From NCBI GenBank assembly GCA_964442015.1, contig CAYTYA010000017.1:1-30949 (forward strand): DNA of 30,949 nt, read 5' to 3'. The notes beneath the pieces are model-generated. The model had not been told where the DNA came from and did not search any database. It was given only the letters and a program-made list of their open reading frames with translations. How positions within the stretch are numbered: position 1 is the first letter of the stretch; each line of letters opens with the position of its first letter. This DNA is from GCA-002701945 sp964442015. GTDB taxonomy: Bacteria; Fidelibacterota; Marinisomatia; Marinisomatales; TCS55. The position numbers and the translations under genes were made by a program. Shown here one piece after another: positions 1 through 9,814 of the stretch.

Positions 1-1458
1 CTCTTTTTCTCCTTGATAATCAATTTTATCCCAGTCATCAGATGGTTTATGATAATCTTGGTGAGCTCCGGTAAAGAAAAACAATACAGGAATATCTTCC
101 CTATAAAAGCTTGCATGATCACTTCGTCCAAAATCCATTCCACTCATATTTTTATCAATTTTTAATTTATGATTTTGTTTTATACCATCAATAGTTTTGC
201 TGAGTGAGTTTGCGCTTCCAACACCACCAATAGTAATTGGCTTTTCATTTAATCTTCCAATCATGTCCATATTTATCATAATAATAGCTTGCTCTAAATC
301 TTTTGTTGGGTTTTGTGAATAAAACTTAGACCCAAGCAGTCCTTTCTCCTCAGCGTCAAAGCATATAGCAATTATGCTTCTTCCTAACAACTTTTTATTC
401 ATTGCTAATTTATGAGTTAACTCAAGAATTCCGGCTGTTCCAGATGCATTATCATCTGCTCCATTATGTATTTGAAGTGAATCTGGGTTTAAAGAACCTG
501 ACATATATCCTCCATAACCCAAGTGATCATAATGTGCGCCAACAATTATATATTCTTTATTTAAAATTGGATCAGAACCTTCAATAAATCCAACGATATT
601 AGTTGCTATTTCTTTTTCAAATTTTAAGTTTACACTTGCAGAAACTTTTCTATCTAATTCAAAAGAGGAAGAGGTTAGCTCTTGATCAATTATCGAAATC
701 AAATTAGCTACAGATTTATCATTGTTATTAATTATATCATTAGCTATCTCATGCGTTATTTGAATTATTGGCAAACCAGCTGAAGAAGCGCTCTGTCTAT
801 ATGTTAATGGTTTTAGTTTTTCATTTTCTTTTTCAACGCGCGCAACAAATAATACTCCACCAGCACCATGATCTCGCGCAGCAATTACTTTATTATACAA
901 TTTTTTATGATAGCCGTATGGTGAGTGCGGACTATTGCCATCGGGTCCATCTAATAACATCAACACCCACTTATTTTTCACATTAACATTTATATAATCA
1001 TTCCATGATAAACTGTCATTATTTATGTCAAATCCATAACCAACGAATACAACTTTTTCATCAATGCTTCCATTTCCTGACCATCCAATCGGCACAAAGT
1101 CTTTTTTTATTTTATATCGAGACTTTGAATTACGAACCCGTAATATATTTCTACTACCAAGGGATACATTGTTTATATATGAGAATGATTGTTGATATTT
1201 TTTTGTTCCTGCTAAAGCGACTCCCTGCGCCTCCCAATGTTTGCTTATGTATTTTATTGCTTTTTTTGAACCGGCAGAACCTGGGGAGCGCCCCTCCAGC
1301 TTATCTGAAGATAGGTATTTAATATGCTCTAGTATTTCAAATGTCATGATCTCTGCAGAACCTGGATCAATCTTTTCTTTGTTTGACTTGATAATGATCA
1401 TTGTGCCACCAACCAATATCATTATAGTGACTACAATCTTTTTAATAAGTTCGCTCAT
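1..1458 (-). CDS. M28-family zinc aminopeptidase with PA domain (partial, 3' end beyond window)
   Basis: Reading the minus strand from ATG at 1458 gives 486 open codons up to base 1, so the C-terminus lies outside the window. It begins with a short cytoplasmic N-terminus and a hydrophobic segment (about residues 5-23), a signal peptide or anchor. A PA-like insert lies at about 95-250. The M28 peptidase domain shows the expected metal ligands: His309 in GAHYDHLG, Asp335 in NGADDNASG, catalytic Glu370 and ligand Glu371 in DAEEKGLLGS, Asp398 in NMDMIGR and His470 in HQDYHKPSDD. Families with this layout remove N-terminal amino acids from peptides in the periplasm or outside the cell. All five metal ligands and the general base are intact, so the enzyme should be active. 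It is divergent from apaG across a 99-base AT-rich gap. The exact substrate cannot be told. Confidence 0.93.
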   Translation of the reverse strand, partial: MSELIKKIVVTIMILVGGTMIIIKSNKEKIDPGSAEIMTFEILEHIKYLSSDKLEGRSPGSAGSKKAIKYISKHWEAQGVALAGTKKYQQSFSYINNVSLGSRNILRVRNSKSRYKIKKDFVPIGWSGNGSIDEKVVFVGYGFDINNDSLSWNDYINVNVKNKWVLMLLDGPDGNSPHSPYGYHKKLYNKVIAARDHGAGGVLFVARVEKENEKLKPLTYRQSASSAGLPIIQITHEIANDIINNNDKSVANLISIIDQELTSSSFELDRKVSASVNLKFEKEIATNIVGFIEGSDPILNKEYIIVGAHYDHLGYGGYMSGSLNPDSLQIHNGADDNASGTAGILELTHKLAMNKKLLGRSIIAICFDAEEKGLLGSKFYSQNPTKDLEQAIIMINMDMIGRLNEKPITIGGVGSANSLSKTIDGIKQNHKLKIDKNMSGMDFGRSDHASFYREDIPVLFFFTGAHQDYHKPSDDWDKIDYQGEKE

Positions 1459-1557
1459 TATTTATTTTACTATTTATATAATTAAATACTGATCTTAATA
1501 AATATTAGATTCTATATGATTAAGGTAAAAAATAAATTGTGATTATTACAGTAATTA

Positions 1558-1941
1558 ATGTCTAAAAAACAATATGATGGGATTAGAATAAATGTTCAAT
1601 CAGAATACATATCTGAGAGATCGAATCCATTAAAAAAAAGATTCTTTTTTGCATATCATATTGCCATACAAAATCAAGGAGATTTTCCAGCAAAGTTATT
1701 AAGTAGGTATTGGAATATTACAGACGCAGAAGGGAATGTAGAGGAGGTACGAGGACCTGGGGTAATTGGGCGACAGCCACGTTTGGAAAAAGGGGAGTCT
1801 TTCGATTATACCAGTTTCTGTCCATTACGGACTGAATTTGGAGTAATGCATGGAAAGTTTCATATGATAAGAGACGATGGTCAAAAATTTGATGTTATAA
1901 TCAAACCATTTAAATTAGCGGCTCCTTTTTCAGTAAATTAA
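1558..1941 (+). CDS. apaG: ApaG (DUF525) family protein
   Basis: The product is 127 residues, the usual length for the ApaG family, a small immunoglobulin-like fold. The family signature is clear around residues 60-85: a glycine-rich RGPGVIGRQP stretch followed by LEKGESFDYTSFCPL, and then the GVMHGKFHMI strand. ApaG of enterobacteria is associated genetically with diadenosine-tetraphosphate metabolism, and the domain is also found in eukaryotic F-box proteins. Its biochemical role is not settled, so none is assigned here. The ATG at 1558 is the first start in the frame and has no clear Shine-Dalgarno sequence. It ends 4 bases before pyruvate kinase, which suggests co-transcription with the glycolytic genes. 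Confidence 0.9.
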   Translation: MSKKQYDGIRINVQSEYISERSNPLKKRFFFAYHIAIQNQGDFPAKLLSRYWNITDAEGNVEEVRGPGVIGRQPRLEKGESFDYTSFCPLRTEFGVMHGKFHMIRDDGQKFDVIIKPFKLAAPFSVN

Positions 1942-1945
1942 TTTT

Positions 1946-3358
1946 ATGGTGCCAAATAAAACAAAAATACTTGCAACTATTGGACCAGCATGTTCAAACC
2001 AAACTATATTGAAAAAAATGGTTGATTTAGGGGTAAATGCTTTCCGAATTAATATGTCACATGGCTCTGTTGATGATAAAAAATTTCTTTTTAACCAATT
2101 AAAAAAATTGTCTTCAGATGAGGATCAGCACCCAACAATTCTTGCAGATCTAGCGGGACCAAAGATCAGGATAAAAAGCGTTAAAGATGGATTAATTCTA
2201 AATGAAAATGACAAAATAATTATTGCAAATGATAAGGATGCAGATGAAGAAAAAATTATAGTTTCTTCTGGGTTCACATTTGGAAAAGTCTCAAAAGGTG
2301 CACGAATTTTAATTAATGACGGACGCATCCAGCTTGAGGTGCTAAAAAAGATCAACCCAAATTCAGTTCAAGTGAAAACGTTAATTGGAGGAAGCGTGGA
2401 AAAAGGGAAAGGGGTTAATTTCCCGGGCATAGCGCTTGATATGCCGCCCTTGACAGAACAAGATTACACGGATTTATTATTGGCAATTGAGGAAGAGGTA
2501 GATTGGATTGCTCTATCATTTGTTCGTTCTGCTAAAGATAAAGAAACTGTAGATTCAATATTAAAAGATAAAGGAGCCTCTATTCCCGTTATTGCGAAAA
2601 TTGAAAAATGGGAAGCCCTGGAGCATCTTGATAAAATAATAGACACTTTTGATGGGGTTATGGTAGCGCGCGGAGATTTAGGCGTAGAGATACCTCAGGA
2701 GCAGGTTCCATTAATACAGAAAAAGATTATTTCAATGGCCAACAAGTCTGGTAAGCCTGTAATAATTGCGACTCAACTTTTAGAAACTATGGTTGAATCT
2801 CCGACACCAACTCGGGCTGAAATAAGCGATATTGCAAACGCAATTTTTGATGGTACCGATGCTTTATTGGTAACAGGGGAAACAGCGGTAGGCAAATTCC
2901 CTGATAAAGTAATAGAGGTTTTAAAAAAAGTTATAATTGAAACTGAAAACACTATTGATTATAATAGTATATTGCAACCAATAGGGCATGAACACCATAC
3001 TGCCGATGCAATAAGTCACGCAACTTGTCAAATAGCAAACGATATGAACATTAATATTATTTTATCTCTAACTCATAGTGGCAGCACGCCTAGAATGATT
3101 GCAAGATACAAACCGTCTGCTAGCATCATTGCTTTAACCCCAGTGAAAAAAACATATCGGCAGCTATCAATTATATGGGGAGTGACATCTAAAATGATAA
3201 ATGAATATTCAAACTCAGATGATATACCAAGTGTATCTGCAAAATTTATAGATGGTAATAATATATTGAATAAGGAAGATAAATATGTTGTTACTGGAGG
3301 TGTCCCAGTTGGGATAGCAGGAACAACAAACTTTGTGTTTGTTCAAAAAGCAAAATAA
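1946..3358 (+). CDS. pyk: Pyruvate kinase
   Basis: This 470-residue protein has the full pyruvate kinase architecture. It catalyses PEP + ADP to pyruvate + ATP in the cytoplasm. The N-terminus KTKILATIGPA and RINMSHG are the family opening. The active-site signature IAKIEKWEAL places the catalytic lysine at about K218 and the metal-binding Glu at E220, followed by MVARGDLGVEIP and the ATQLLETM and PTRAEISDIANAIFDGTDA segments. The C-terminal domain ends GTTNFVFV. The length is typical of bacterial type II enzymes without an extra C-terminal PEP-utiliser domain. It lies 4 bases after apaG and 17 bases before pyruvate phosphate dikinase, so the two enzymes that run the PEP/pyruvate step in opposite directions are neighbours, probably in one transcript. 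Direction control would have to be allosteric rather than transcriptional if so. Confidence 0.97.
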   Translation: MVPNKTKILATIGPACSNQTILKKMVDLGVNAFRINMSHGSVDDKKFLFNQLKKLSSDEDQHPTILADLAGPKIRIKSVKDGLILNENDKIIIANDKDADEEKIIVSSGFTFGKVSKGARILINDGRIQLEVLKKINPNSVQVKTLIGGSVEKGKGVNFPGIALDMPPLTEQDYTDLLLAIEEEVDWIALSFVRSAKDKETVDSILKDKGASIPVIAKIEKWEALEHLDKIIDTFDGVMVARGDLGVEIPQEQVPLIQKKIISMANKSGKPVIIATQLLETMVESPTPTRAEISDIANAIFDGTDALLVTGETAVGKFPDKVIEVLKKVIIETENTIDYNSILQPIGHEHHTADAISHATCQIANDMNINIILSLTHSGSTPRMIARYKPSASIIALTPVKKTYRQLSIIWGVTSKMINEYSNSDDIPSVSAKFIDGNNILNKEDKYVVTGGVPVGIAGTTNFVFVQKAK

Positions 3359-3375
3359 TAGAATAGGAATATTAT

Positions 3376-6072
3376 ATGAAATACGTTTTTTTCTTTGGAG
3401 ATGGTAAGGCTGATGGTGCAGCTCAAGATAAAAATATGCTTGGCGGAAAAGGAGCTAATCTTGCAGAGATGACAAATCTTAGCATACCGGTTCCTCCAGG
3501 ATTTACGCTTACAACTGATTTATGTATGGACTACTTAACTGATGGGGTTTATCCAAATGAACTAGAGCAAGAAGTAAAAGAAGCAATTAAAAAAGTTGAA
3601 GCAATTATGAAGCAAATTTTTGGAGATATGGAAAACCCGCTTTTAGTGTCTATTAGGTCTGGCGCAAGACAGTCAATGCCCGGCATGATGGAAACAGTGC
3701 TGAATGTAGGTCTAACTGAAAAAACTATTCCTGGACTAATCAAGAAAACTGATAACCCAAGATTTGTTTATGATGCTTACCGACGATTGATCACAATGTA
3801 TTCTGATGTTGTTATGGAGAAGTCAGAAGGGATAGTACCAAAGTCTGGGCAGGGGATACGTGAATTATTAGAAGAAATAATGGATAAAATGAAAACAGAT
3901 CGAGGAGTTACAGATGACACAGAATTAACAGCTGATGATTTAAAAGATCTATGCAACAAATTTAAAGCGAAGGTGAGTGAAACTCTTGGGAATGATTTCC
4001 CAGATGATCCATACGATCAGCTTTGGGGCGGAATATCAGCTGTTTTTAAATCATGGTCTGGTAAGAGGGCAATAAACTATCGTAGGATAGAAAACATACC
4101 AAATGAATGGGGAACTGCAGTTAACGTACAGACAATGGTATTTGGAAATATGGGAGATAATTCTGCAACGGGCGTTGCATTTACTAGAAATCCTGCAACG
4201 GGTGAAAATGTATTTTACGGAGAATGGCTTATGAATGCACAAGGGGAAGATGTGGTTGCTGGGTTAAGAACACCATATCCTTTAAACAGTAGCACTAAAA
4301 CAGCTGAAACGAACAAACTCCCCGGTTTAGATGAATCAATGCCGGAGGTTTATAATCAATTAGACTCTATAAGATTAAAACTAGAAAAACATTATCGTGA
4401 TATGCAAGATATTGAGTTTACAATTCAAAATGGGAAATTATGGATGCTGCAAACTAGAGTAGGTAAAAGAAATGGAGCAGCAGCTATCCGAATAGCTTGT
4501 GATATGAAATCAGAAAATCTTATTTCAAATGAGGAAGCCATTTTACGTGTATCACCAAATCAACTTGATGAGATTATGCATTCAATGGTAGATCCTGCAT
4601 CAGAAAAAGAAGGCGAACTATTGGCAAAAGGATTACCAGCTGGGCCAGGTGGGGGTGTCGGTCAAGTAGTGTTTTCAGCAGATATTGCTGAGGAATGGGC
4701 AAACAAAGGTCTAGATGTTATTTTAGTGCGCAATGAAACATCTCCTGAAGATGTTCATGGAATGCACGCTGCAAAAGCAATATTGACAGCCAAAGGAGGC
4801 ATGACTTCACACGCAGCTCTAGTTGCTAGAGGATGGGGAAAGTGCTGTATAGTTGGTTGTTCTGCTTTACAAATAAATTATACGGATAATCAGATGCTTG
4901 TTAATGATGAAATGATAAAAGAAGGAGATTGGCTAACCTTAAATGGATCAACAGGAAAAATATATAAAGGAAAGCTAAACCTTATCGAACCAGATTTGAG
5001 TTCCAATAAGTTTTATGGGGTATTAATGGAAATGACCGATAGTGTAAAAAGACTTGGTATTAGGGCAAATGCAGAAAGCCCTGAAGATGCAAAACAGGCG
5101 CGAGATTTTGGAGCAAAAGGTATTGGTCTTTGCCGTACTGAACATATGTTTTTTGACCCGGAAAGGATTCTTGCTATTAGAGAAATGATTATAGCCACAG
5201 ATCTTTCAAAGCGCCGAAACGCAATTATGAAACTATTACCATTCCAAAGAGAAGATTTTAAAGGAATTTTACAAGCAATGTCACCTCATCCTGTAACTAT
5301 TCGATTGCTAGATCCCCCTCTTCACGAGTTTATGACTTTAAATGATAAGCAGAAAACAGAACTAGGAAATGAATTAAACATACCTTTAGAGGTGTTGGAA
5401 AACAGAATAAGAGGACTTGAAGAATTAAACCCAATGCTAGGACATCGAGGATGTCGTCTAGGCATTGCCTATCCAGAAATAACAGAAATGCAATCTCGTG
5501 CGATATTTGAAGCAACAGCAGAATTGATGAAAGAAAATGTAGAAGTTTCCCCTGAAGTAATGATTCCGTTAGTTGGTACATATAAGGAGTATGAACATCA
5601 GGAAGCGCTTGTTCGAAAAGTAGCAGAAGAAGTCAAATCAGAATCTGGAGAAAATTTCTCCTATTTGGTTGGGACAATGATAGAACTACCCAGAGCAGCT
5701 CTTACAGCAGACGAAATTGCTGACAAAGCAGAGTTTTTTAGTTTTGGCACAAATGACTTAACCCAAACTACTTATGGTTTTAGCCGGGATGACATAGGAG
5801 GGTTCCTACCTGAATACCTTGAAAGAGGAATTTTAGATCACGACCCATTTCAAAGTTTAGATCAAACTGGAGTTGGGCAGCTTGTAAAAATGGGTGTTGA
5901 AAAAGGGAGAGCAGTCCGAAATGATTTAAAAATTGGTATATGCGGAGAACATGGCGGGGATCCCGAAAGTATTAATTTTTGCAATAAGACAGGATTAGAC
6001 TATGTGAGCTGTTCCCCCTATCGGGTTCCAATCGCTAGGTTAGCAGCGGCACAAGCAGAGTTACAAAAATAG
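3376..6072 (+). CDS. ppdK: Pyruvate, phosphate dikinase
   Basis: At 898 residues this matches full-length PPDK (about 870-900). The enzyme interconverts pyruvate + ATP + phosphate with PEP + AMP + pyrophosphate in the cytoplasm. The N-terminal ATP-grasp domain starts with KNMLGGKGANLAEM and contains RSGARQSMPGMMETVLNVG. The swivelling phosphohistidine domain has GGMTSHAALVARGWGK with the phosphorylated His at about residue 479. The C-terminal PEP-binding barrel has GLCRTEHMFF, GTMIELPRAAL, FGTNDLTQTTYG and GICGEHGGDP, with the catalytic Cys at about 856, and ends YVSCSPYRVPIARLAAAQA. All catalytic residues I could check are present. A weak AGGAAT lies upstream of the ATG. The gene follows pyk by 17 bases. 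The pair suggests a pyrophosphate-linked PEP/pyruvate node usable for gluconeogenesis. Confidence 0.97.
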   Translation: MKYVFFFGDGKADGAAQDKNMLGGKGANLAEMTNLSIPVPPGFTLTTDLCMDYLTDGVYPNELEQEVKEAIKKVEAIMKQIFGDMENPLLVSIRSGARQSMPGMMETVLNVGLTEKTIPGLIKKTDNPRFVYDAYRRLITMYSDVVMEKSEGIVPKSGQGIRELLEEIMDKMKTDRGVTDDTELTADDLKDLCNKFKAKVSETLGNDFPDDPYDQLWGGISAVFKSWSGKRAINYRRIENIPNEWGTAVNVQTMVFGNMGDNSATGVAFTRNPATGENVFYGEWLMNAQGEDVVAGLRTPYPLNSSTKTAETNKLPGLDESMPEVYNQLDSIRLKLEKHYRDMQDIEFTIQNGKLWMLQTRVGKRNGAAAIRIACDMKSENLISNEEAILRVSPNQLDEIMHSMVDPASEKEGELLAKGLPAGPGGGVGQVVFSADIAEEWANKGLDVILVRNETSPEDVHGMHAAKAILTAKGGMTSHAALVARGWGKCCIVGCSALQINYTDNQMLVNDEMIKEGDWLTLNGSTGKIYKGKLNLIEPDLSSNKFYGVLMEMTDSVKRLGIRANAESPEDAKQARDFGAKGIGLCRTEHMFFDPERILAIREMIIATDLSKRRNAIMKLLPFQREDFKGILQAMSPHPVTIRLLDPPLHEFMTLNDKQKTELGNELNIPLEVLENRIRGLEELNPMLGHRGCRLGIAYPEITEMQSRAIFEATAELMKENVEVSPEVMIPLVGTYKEYEHQEALVRKVAEEVKSESGENFSYLVGTMIELPRAALTADEIADKAEFFSFGTNDLTQTTYGFSRDDIGGFLPEYLERGILDHDPFQSLDQTGVGQLVKMGVEKGRAVRNDLKIGICGEHGGDPESINFCNKTGLDYVSCSPYRVPIARLAAAQAELQK

Positions 6073-6083
6073 AAAGATATAAA

Positions 6084-9000
6084 ATGATAAAAAAATCGCA
6101 GATTATTTTTACTATATTCATTTTATCTGTTTCAATAGATGCAAAAAACTTGCAACAACCCGAATTTGTACCAAACGAATTCATAATTAAGCTATCACCA
6201 GATACAAAAATTATTCCACCAAATTCTTTAACTACAGGAATAATAGAAATTGACATTATTTTATCAAAGATTTCTGTTCATGATATTAGTTCTGTGGCCC
6301 CTTTTAAAAAGAACCTAGACCCGCGACTTCCCGATATTAATCGGATATACAGAGTACGATATTCTGATAATGTTTCTCCAGATAAGATAGCAGAAAAATT
6401 TTACAATTTAAATAATGTCATTTATTCTGAGCCAAGATTTATCCAATATGAAACAAGAGTTCCAAATGATCCTTATTATTCTTCCCAATGGCATCTCTCT
6501 GTAATTGATGCAAGTCAAGCATGGAATAGAACCATTGGAGACACTAACGTCGTAATAGCTATTGTCGATGATGCTGTGGATTTAGATCATGAAGACTTGG
6601 CCGATAATATTTTCACAAACTGGGTTGAATACCATGGAACAGATGGGGTGGACGATGATTTTAATGGTTATGTCGATGATGTACATGGATGGGATTTTGC
6701 AGAAAACAATAATGATCCTAACCCAGCAATAGGAAGCCAAGATCATGGAACGCACGTTGCAGGCTGTGCTTCTGCTGTTACGGATAATGGTGTTGGAGTA
6801 GCAGCACCTGGATGGAAGTGTAAGATTTTACCATTAAAATTCTCAAATGATAATAATGGTTCTTTATCAGGGGATGCAGCAGCAGCAATTATATACGCTG
6901 CAGATATGGGGGCAGACTTAACAAACAATAGCTATGGTGGTGGAGGCTTTAGCAATTATTTTCGCGATGCATTTTTATATGCTTATGAATTAGGCACTTT
7001 ATCCATTACGTCCGCAGGTAATAGCGATGCAGATGAGGCAAGTTATCCAGCCGCATATCCCACAGTGCTAAGCGTTGCATCAACAGCAACAGGAGATTAT
7101 AAATCCGGCTTTTCAACGTATCATTTATCAGTAGATATTTCTTCTCCAGGATCTGGAATCCTCTCATCTGTCCCAGATAATGATTATGCATCATTTTCTG
7201 GAACCTCAATGGCATCTCCCGTTGCTGCTGGAGTAGCAGGATTAATTAAATCCCAGTTTCCAGATTTAACAGTTAGCGAATTAGCAATTAGACTTTCTGC
7301 AACAGCAGATAATATATATGATATTAACCCTGAGTATTTTTTGCTATTAGGGAGTGGGCGTGTTAATGCCAATAATGCTGTATCCTATAATAATAGCCAG
7401 TTTTCTACAATACCTGTGCGGATGGATCTAGCAAATTTCACAGCAAGTGATTTATTGCATGGTAACGGAGATTCATCGTTTGATCCAGGTGAAACAATCG
7501 ATATGGATCTTTCTTTGTATAATTACTCGATTATGGGTTCTGACAATGTAAATGTATATTTAACAAGCACCGATTCTAGAATTAATATTATTGAGGGAGA
7601 AATACTAAATCTTAATGTTCTTCCAGAAGAAACTCTTAGTTTGGATCAAGCTTTTTCATTATCTATTAGCGACTCTGCGGATGTAGGGATATGTGTTTTT
7701 AATATTACAATTCAACAAGGAAGTCAAAACCTAAACTCTTTTGAGCTTTCAATTAATATTGGAAAAACACCCATACTGATTGTTGATGATGATGGTGGCG
7801 GGTCAACTGAAAAGTTTTATACAACTATATTGGACAGCATGAATATTCCTTATTCCTTATGGGATAGAATGAATGGCCCGTTATCTTATCAGATGGTACA
7901 AAACAGTCCAGTTTTAATTTGGTTTACTGAGTGGTCATTCCCAACCTTAGATTTTGAAGACCGTGAAGTCATTATGGAATATCTTGATAATGGAGGGAAT
8001 TTATATTTGTCTGGTCAGGATTTGGGTTGGGAGTTAAATGAATACCCAGGAGATTCATCTCAAACCTCATTTTTCTATAATTATTTGCATGCTGATTGGG
8101 GAGGAGATGACGCCGGAGCTTCATCGGCGCAGGGTGTGCCAGGCAATTCTATATCTAATGGAATGAGCTTTGATATATATCAACCTGGATACCCATCTTC
8201 AAATCAGTATCCAGACTATTTTACACCTCATGATGATGCGGACTTGATATTCACATATAGCAATGAATTAAATATGGGTTTGAGTTATAAGGGTGATTAT
8301 AGATTGGTATATACAGGAACAGGTCTCGAAACTTTTGGAAGTAATTCCAGCTCCACAGCCCCAAACGATGTAAATGAATCTCAAAGTGTATTTTTAGAAA
8401 GAACTCTTAATTATTTAAATTTTATTAATCACACACCATTATCTGATAGTGAAGATTCAACATCAAGCATTTACTTTCATGTAAACATTTTTAATGATGG
8501 CTCTGGTTTCAGCAGCCCTTTTTTGTATTATAGATTGAATGGTGGTGAATTCAATATGGTAGAAATGCATGATACAACAGATGGATTTTATTATACTGTT
8601 TCCCCTCCAAATCAATCTGCATTAGTTGAGTATTATTTTTCTATCAACAATAATTATTATAACTGGACAAACCCAATCAATACAGATGAAGTATTTCGGT
8701 TTAGTATCGGTAGAGATATGATATTACCTGACGTACACGATCTAGCAAACTTGCCTAGTCTCATTGATCGCTCAGGCATTGCAACAGTTTCTGTGCTGGC
8801 AACTGATAATATTGGAGTTGATAGCGTATCCCTCTATTGGTATTACTCTTTTAACCCACAGCTGCTGCACATTACACCAATGAGTCTAAATGGTTATTTT
8901 TGGGAAGGAAATATTGAATGGGAGAATCTTTCTGGAAATGATAAAGTGTTTTATTTTGCTACGGCCAAAGATAGTTCGTTAAATGCCAACATTGGATATT

Positions 9001-9788
9001 CGGATACTTTAAATTTTCAAATCATTAATAAAACAATTCTTACTACGTGGGATGAAGAGATTGTTGGGCGGTGGGACACTGGACAGAATTGGGGATTATC
9101 TTTTGTGAATTCTGCAGTCAAATATGGCATGAATGATTCCCCTAGCATGAACTATGAAAATAATAAATCGGACTATCTAACCCTGATTGATCCATATGAT
9201 TTATCGGATTACAATTCCGCATATTTGCAGTTCTGGACAGGTAGCTTTTTAAGGGATAATGATATTGGCACAATACAAATATCCGATGATGGAAGCATTT
9301 GGGAATCTATTTATTCAATATCAGGAATTAACTTTGTCGATACTGTAAAAATAAATGTTACAGAATATATTGATACCGGTGTTCATCTAAGATTTCATAT
9401 TTCAACGGATGCTTCAGAAGTCGCAAGCGGATGGTATATCGATGATATTCATTTATTAGTAGATACTAGTTTAGTTATTTTATCAAATGATAAAGAAAAC
9501 AATGTTCCAATTAATTTTAGCTTATCACAAAACTACCCTAACCCATTCAATCCAATAACATCAATTTCTTTTTCTATGCCAACAAAGCAAATGATTAGAA
9601 TAGAAATTTTTGATTTACATGGTAGATTAATTAATACTATTTATGAAGGGATAGCTACACCCGGTGAACATACAATCCGCTGGGATGCAACGAACTCTTA
9701 TCATAATTCTATTCCTAGCGGAGTATATTTTTATAGATTAACTTCTGAAAATTATTTTAAAACTAGGAAAATGTTGTTTTTGAAATAA
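6084..9788 (+). CDS. Secreted subtilisin-like (S8) protease with T9SS sorting domain
   Basis: A 1234-residue multidomain exoprotein. Residues 1-20 form a signal peptide, followed by a propeptide-like region to about 130. The S8 domain (about 135-440) has the catalytic triad: Asp162 in AIVDDAVD, His221 in DHGTHVAG and Ser375 in SGTSMASPVAAG. An oxyanion-region NNSYGGGG lies between them. After it come a beta-rich region, an ILIVDDDGGG-containing alpha/beta domain (about 560-790), an Ig/FN3-like stretch (about 880-985) and a MAM/choice-of-anchor-like domain ending SGWYIDDIHL (about 990-1135). The last about 88 residues are a type A T9SS sorting domain starting SQNYPNPFNPITSISF and ending in a short KTRKMLFLK tail. 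The protein is therefore predicted to cross the outer membrane by a type IX system and be released or anchored at the surface. It starts 11 bases after ppdK. The functional link to metabolism is unclear. Confidence 0.93.
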   Translation: MIKKSQIIFTIFILSVSIDAKNLQQPEFVPNEFIIKLSPDTKIIPPNSLTTGIIEIDIILSKISVHDISSVAPFKKNLDPRLPDINRIYRVRYSDNVSPDKIAEKFYNLNNVIYSEPRFIQYETRVPNDPYYSSQWHLSVIDASQAWNRTIGDTNVVIAIVDDAVDLDHEDLADNIFTNWVEYHGTDGVDDDFNGYVDDVHGWDFAENNNDPNPAIGSQDHGTHVAGCASAVTDNGVGVAAPGWKCKILPLKFSNDNNGSLSGDAAAAIIYAADMGADLTNNSYGGGGFSNYFRDAFLYAYELGTLSITSAGNSDADEASYPAAYPTVLSVASTATGDYKSGFSTYHLSVDISSPGSGILSSVPDNDYASFSGTSMASPVAAGVAGLIKSQFPDLTVSELAIRLSATADNIYDINPEYFLLLGSGRVNANNAVSYNNSQFSTIPVRMDLANFTASDLLHGNGDSSFDPGETIDMDLSLYNYSIMGSDNVNVYLTSTDSRINIIEGEILNLNVLPEETLSLDQAFSLSISDSADVGICVFNITIQQGSQNLNSFELSINIGKTPILIVDDDGGGSTEKFYTTILDSMNIPYSLWDRMNGPLSYQMVQNSPVLIWFTEWSFPTLDFEDREVIMEYLDNGGNLYLSGQDLGWELNEYPGDSSQTSFFYNYLHADWGGDDAGASSAQGVPGNSISNGMSFDIYQPGYPSSNQYPDYFTPHDDADLIFTYSNELNMGLSYKGDYRLVYTGTGLETFGSNSSSTAPNDVNESQSVFLERTLNYLNFINHTPLSDSEDSTSSIYFHVNIFNDGSGFSSPFLYYRLNGGEFNMVEMHDTTDGFYYTVSPPNQSALVEYYFSINNNYYNWTNPINTDEVFRFSIGRDMILPDVHDLANLPSLIDRSGIATVSVLATDNIGVDSVSLYWYYSFNPQLLHITPMSLNGYFWEGNIEWENLSGNDKVFYFATAKDSSLNANIGYSDTLNFQIINKTILTTWDEEIVGRWDTGQNWGLSFVNSAVKYGMNDSPSMNYENNKSDYLTLIDPYDLSDYNSAYLQFWTGSFLRDNDIGTIQISDDGSIWESIYSISGINFVDTVKINVTEYIDTGVHLRFHISTDASEVASGWYIDDIHLLVDTSLVILSNDKENNVPINFSLSQNYPNPFNPITSISFSMPTKQMIRIEIFDLHGRLINTIYEGIATPGEHTIRWDATNSYHNSIPSGVYFYRLTSENYFKTRKMLFLK

Positions 9789-9814
9789 GATTTTAATGAG
9801 AAGGATTAATCATT

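Noticed and set aside
402..1492. Four plus-strand open frames at 402-587, 768-986, 1005-1322 and 1241-1492
   Set aside because: They lie antisense to the M28 peptidase, whose metal ligands are intact along the whole minus-strand frame; their translations show no recognisable motif.
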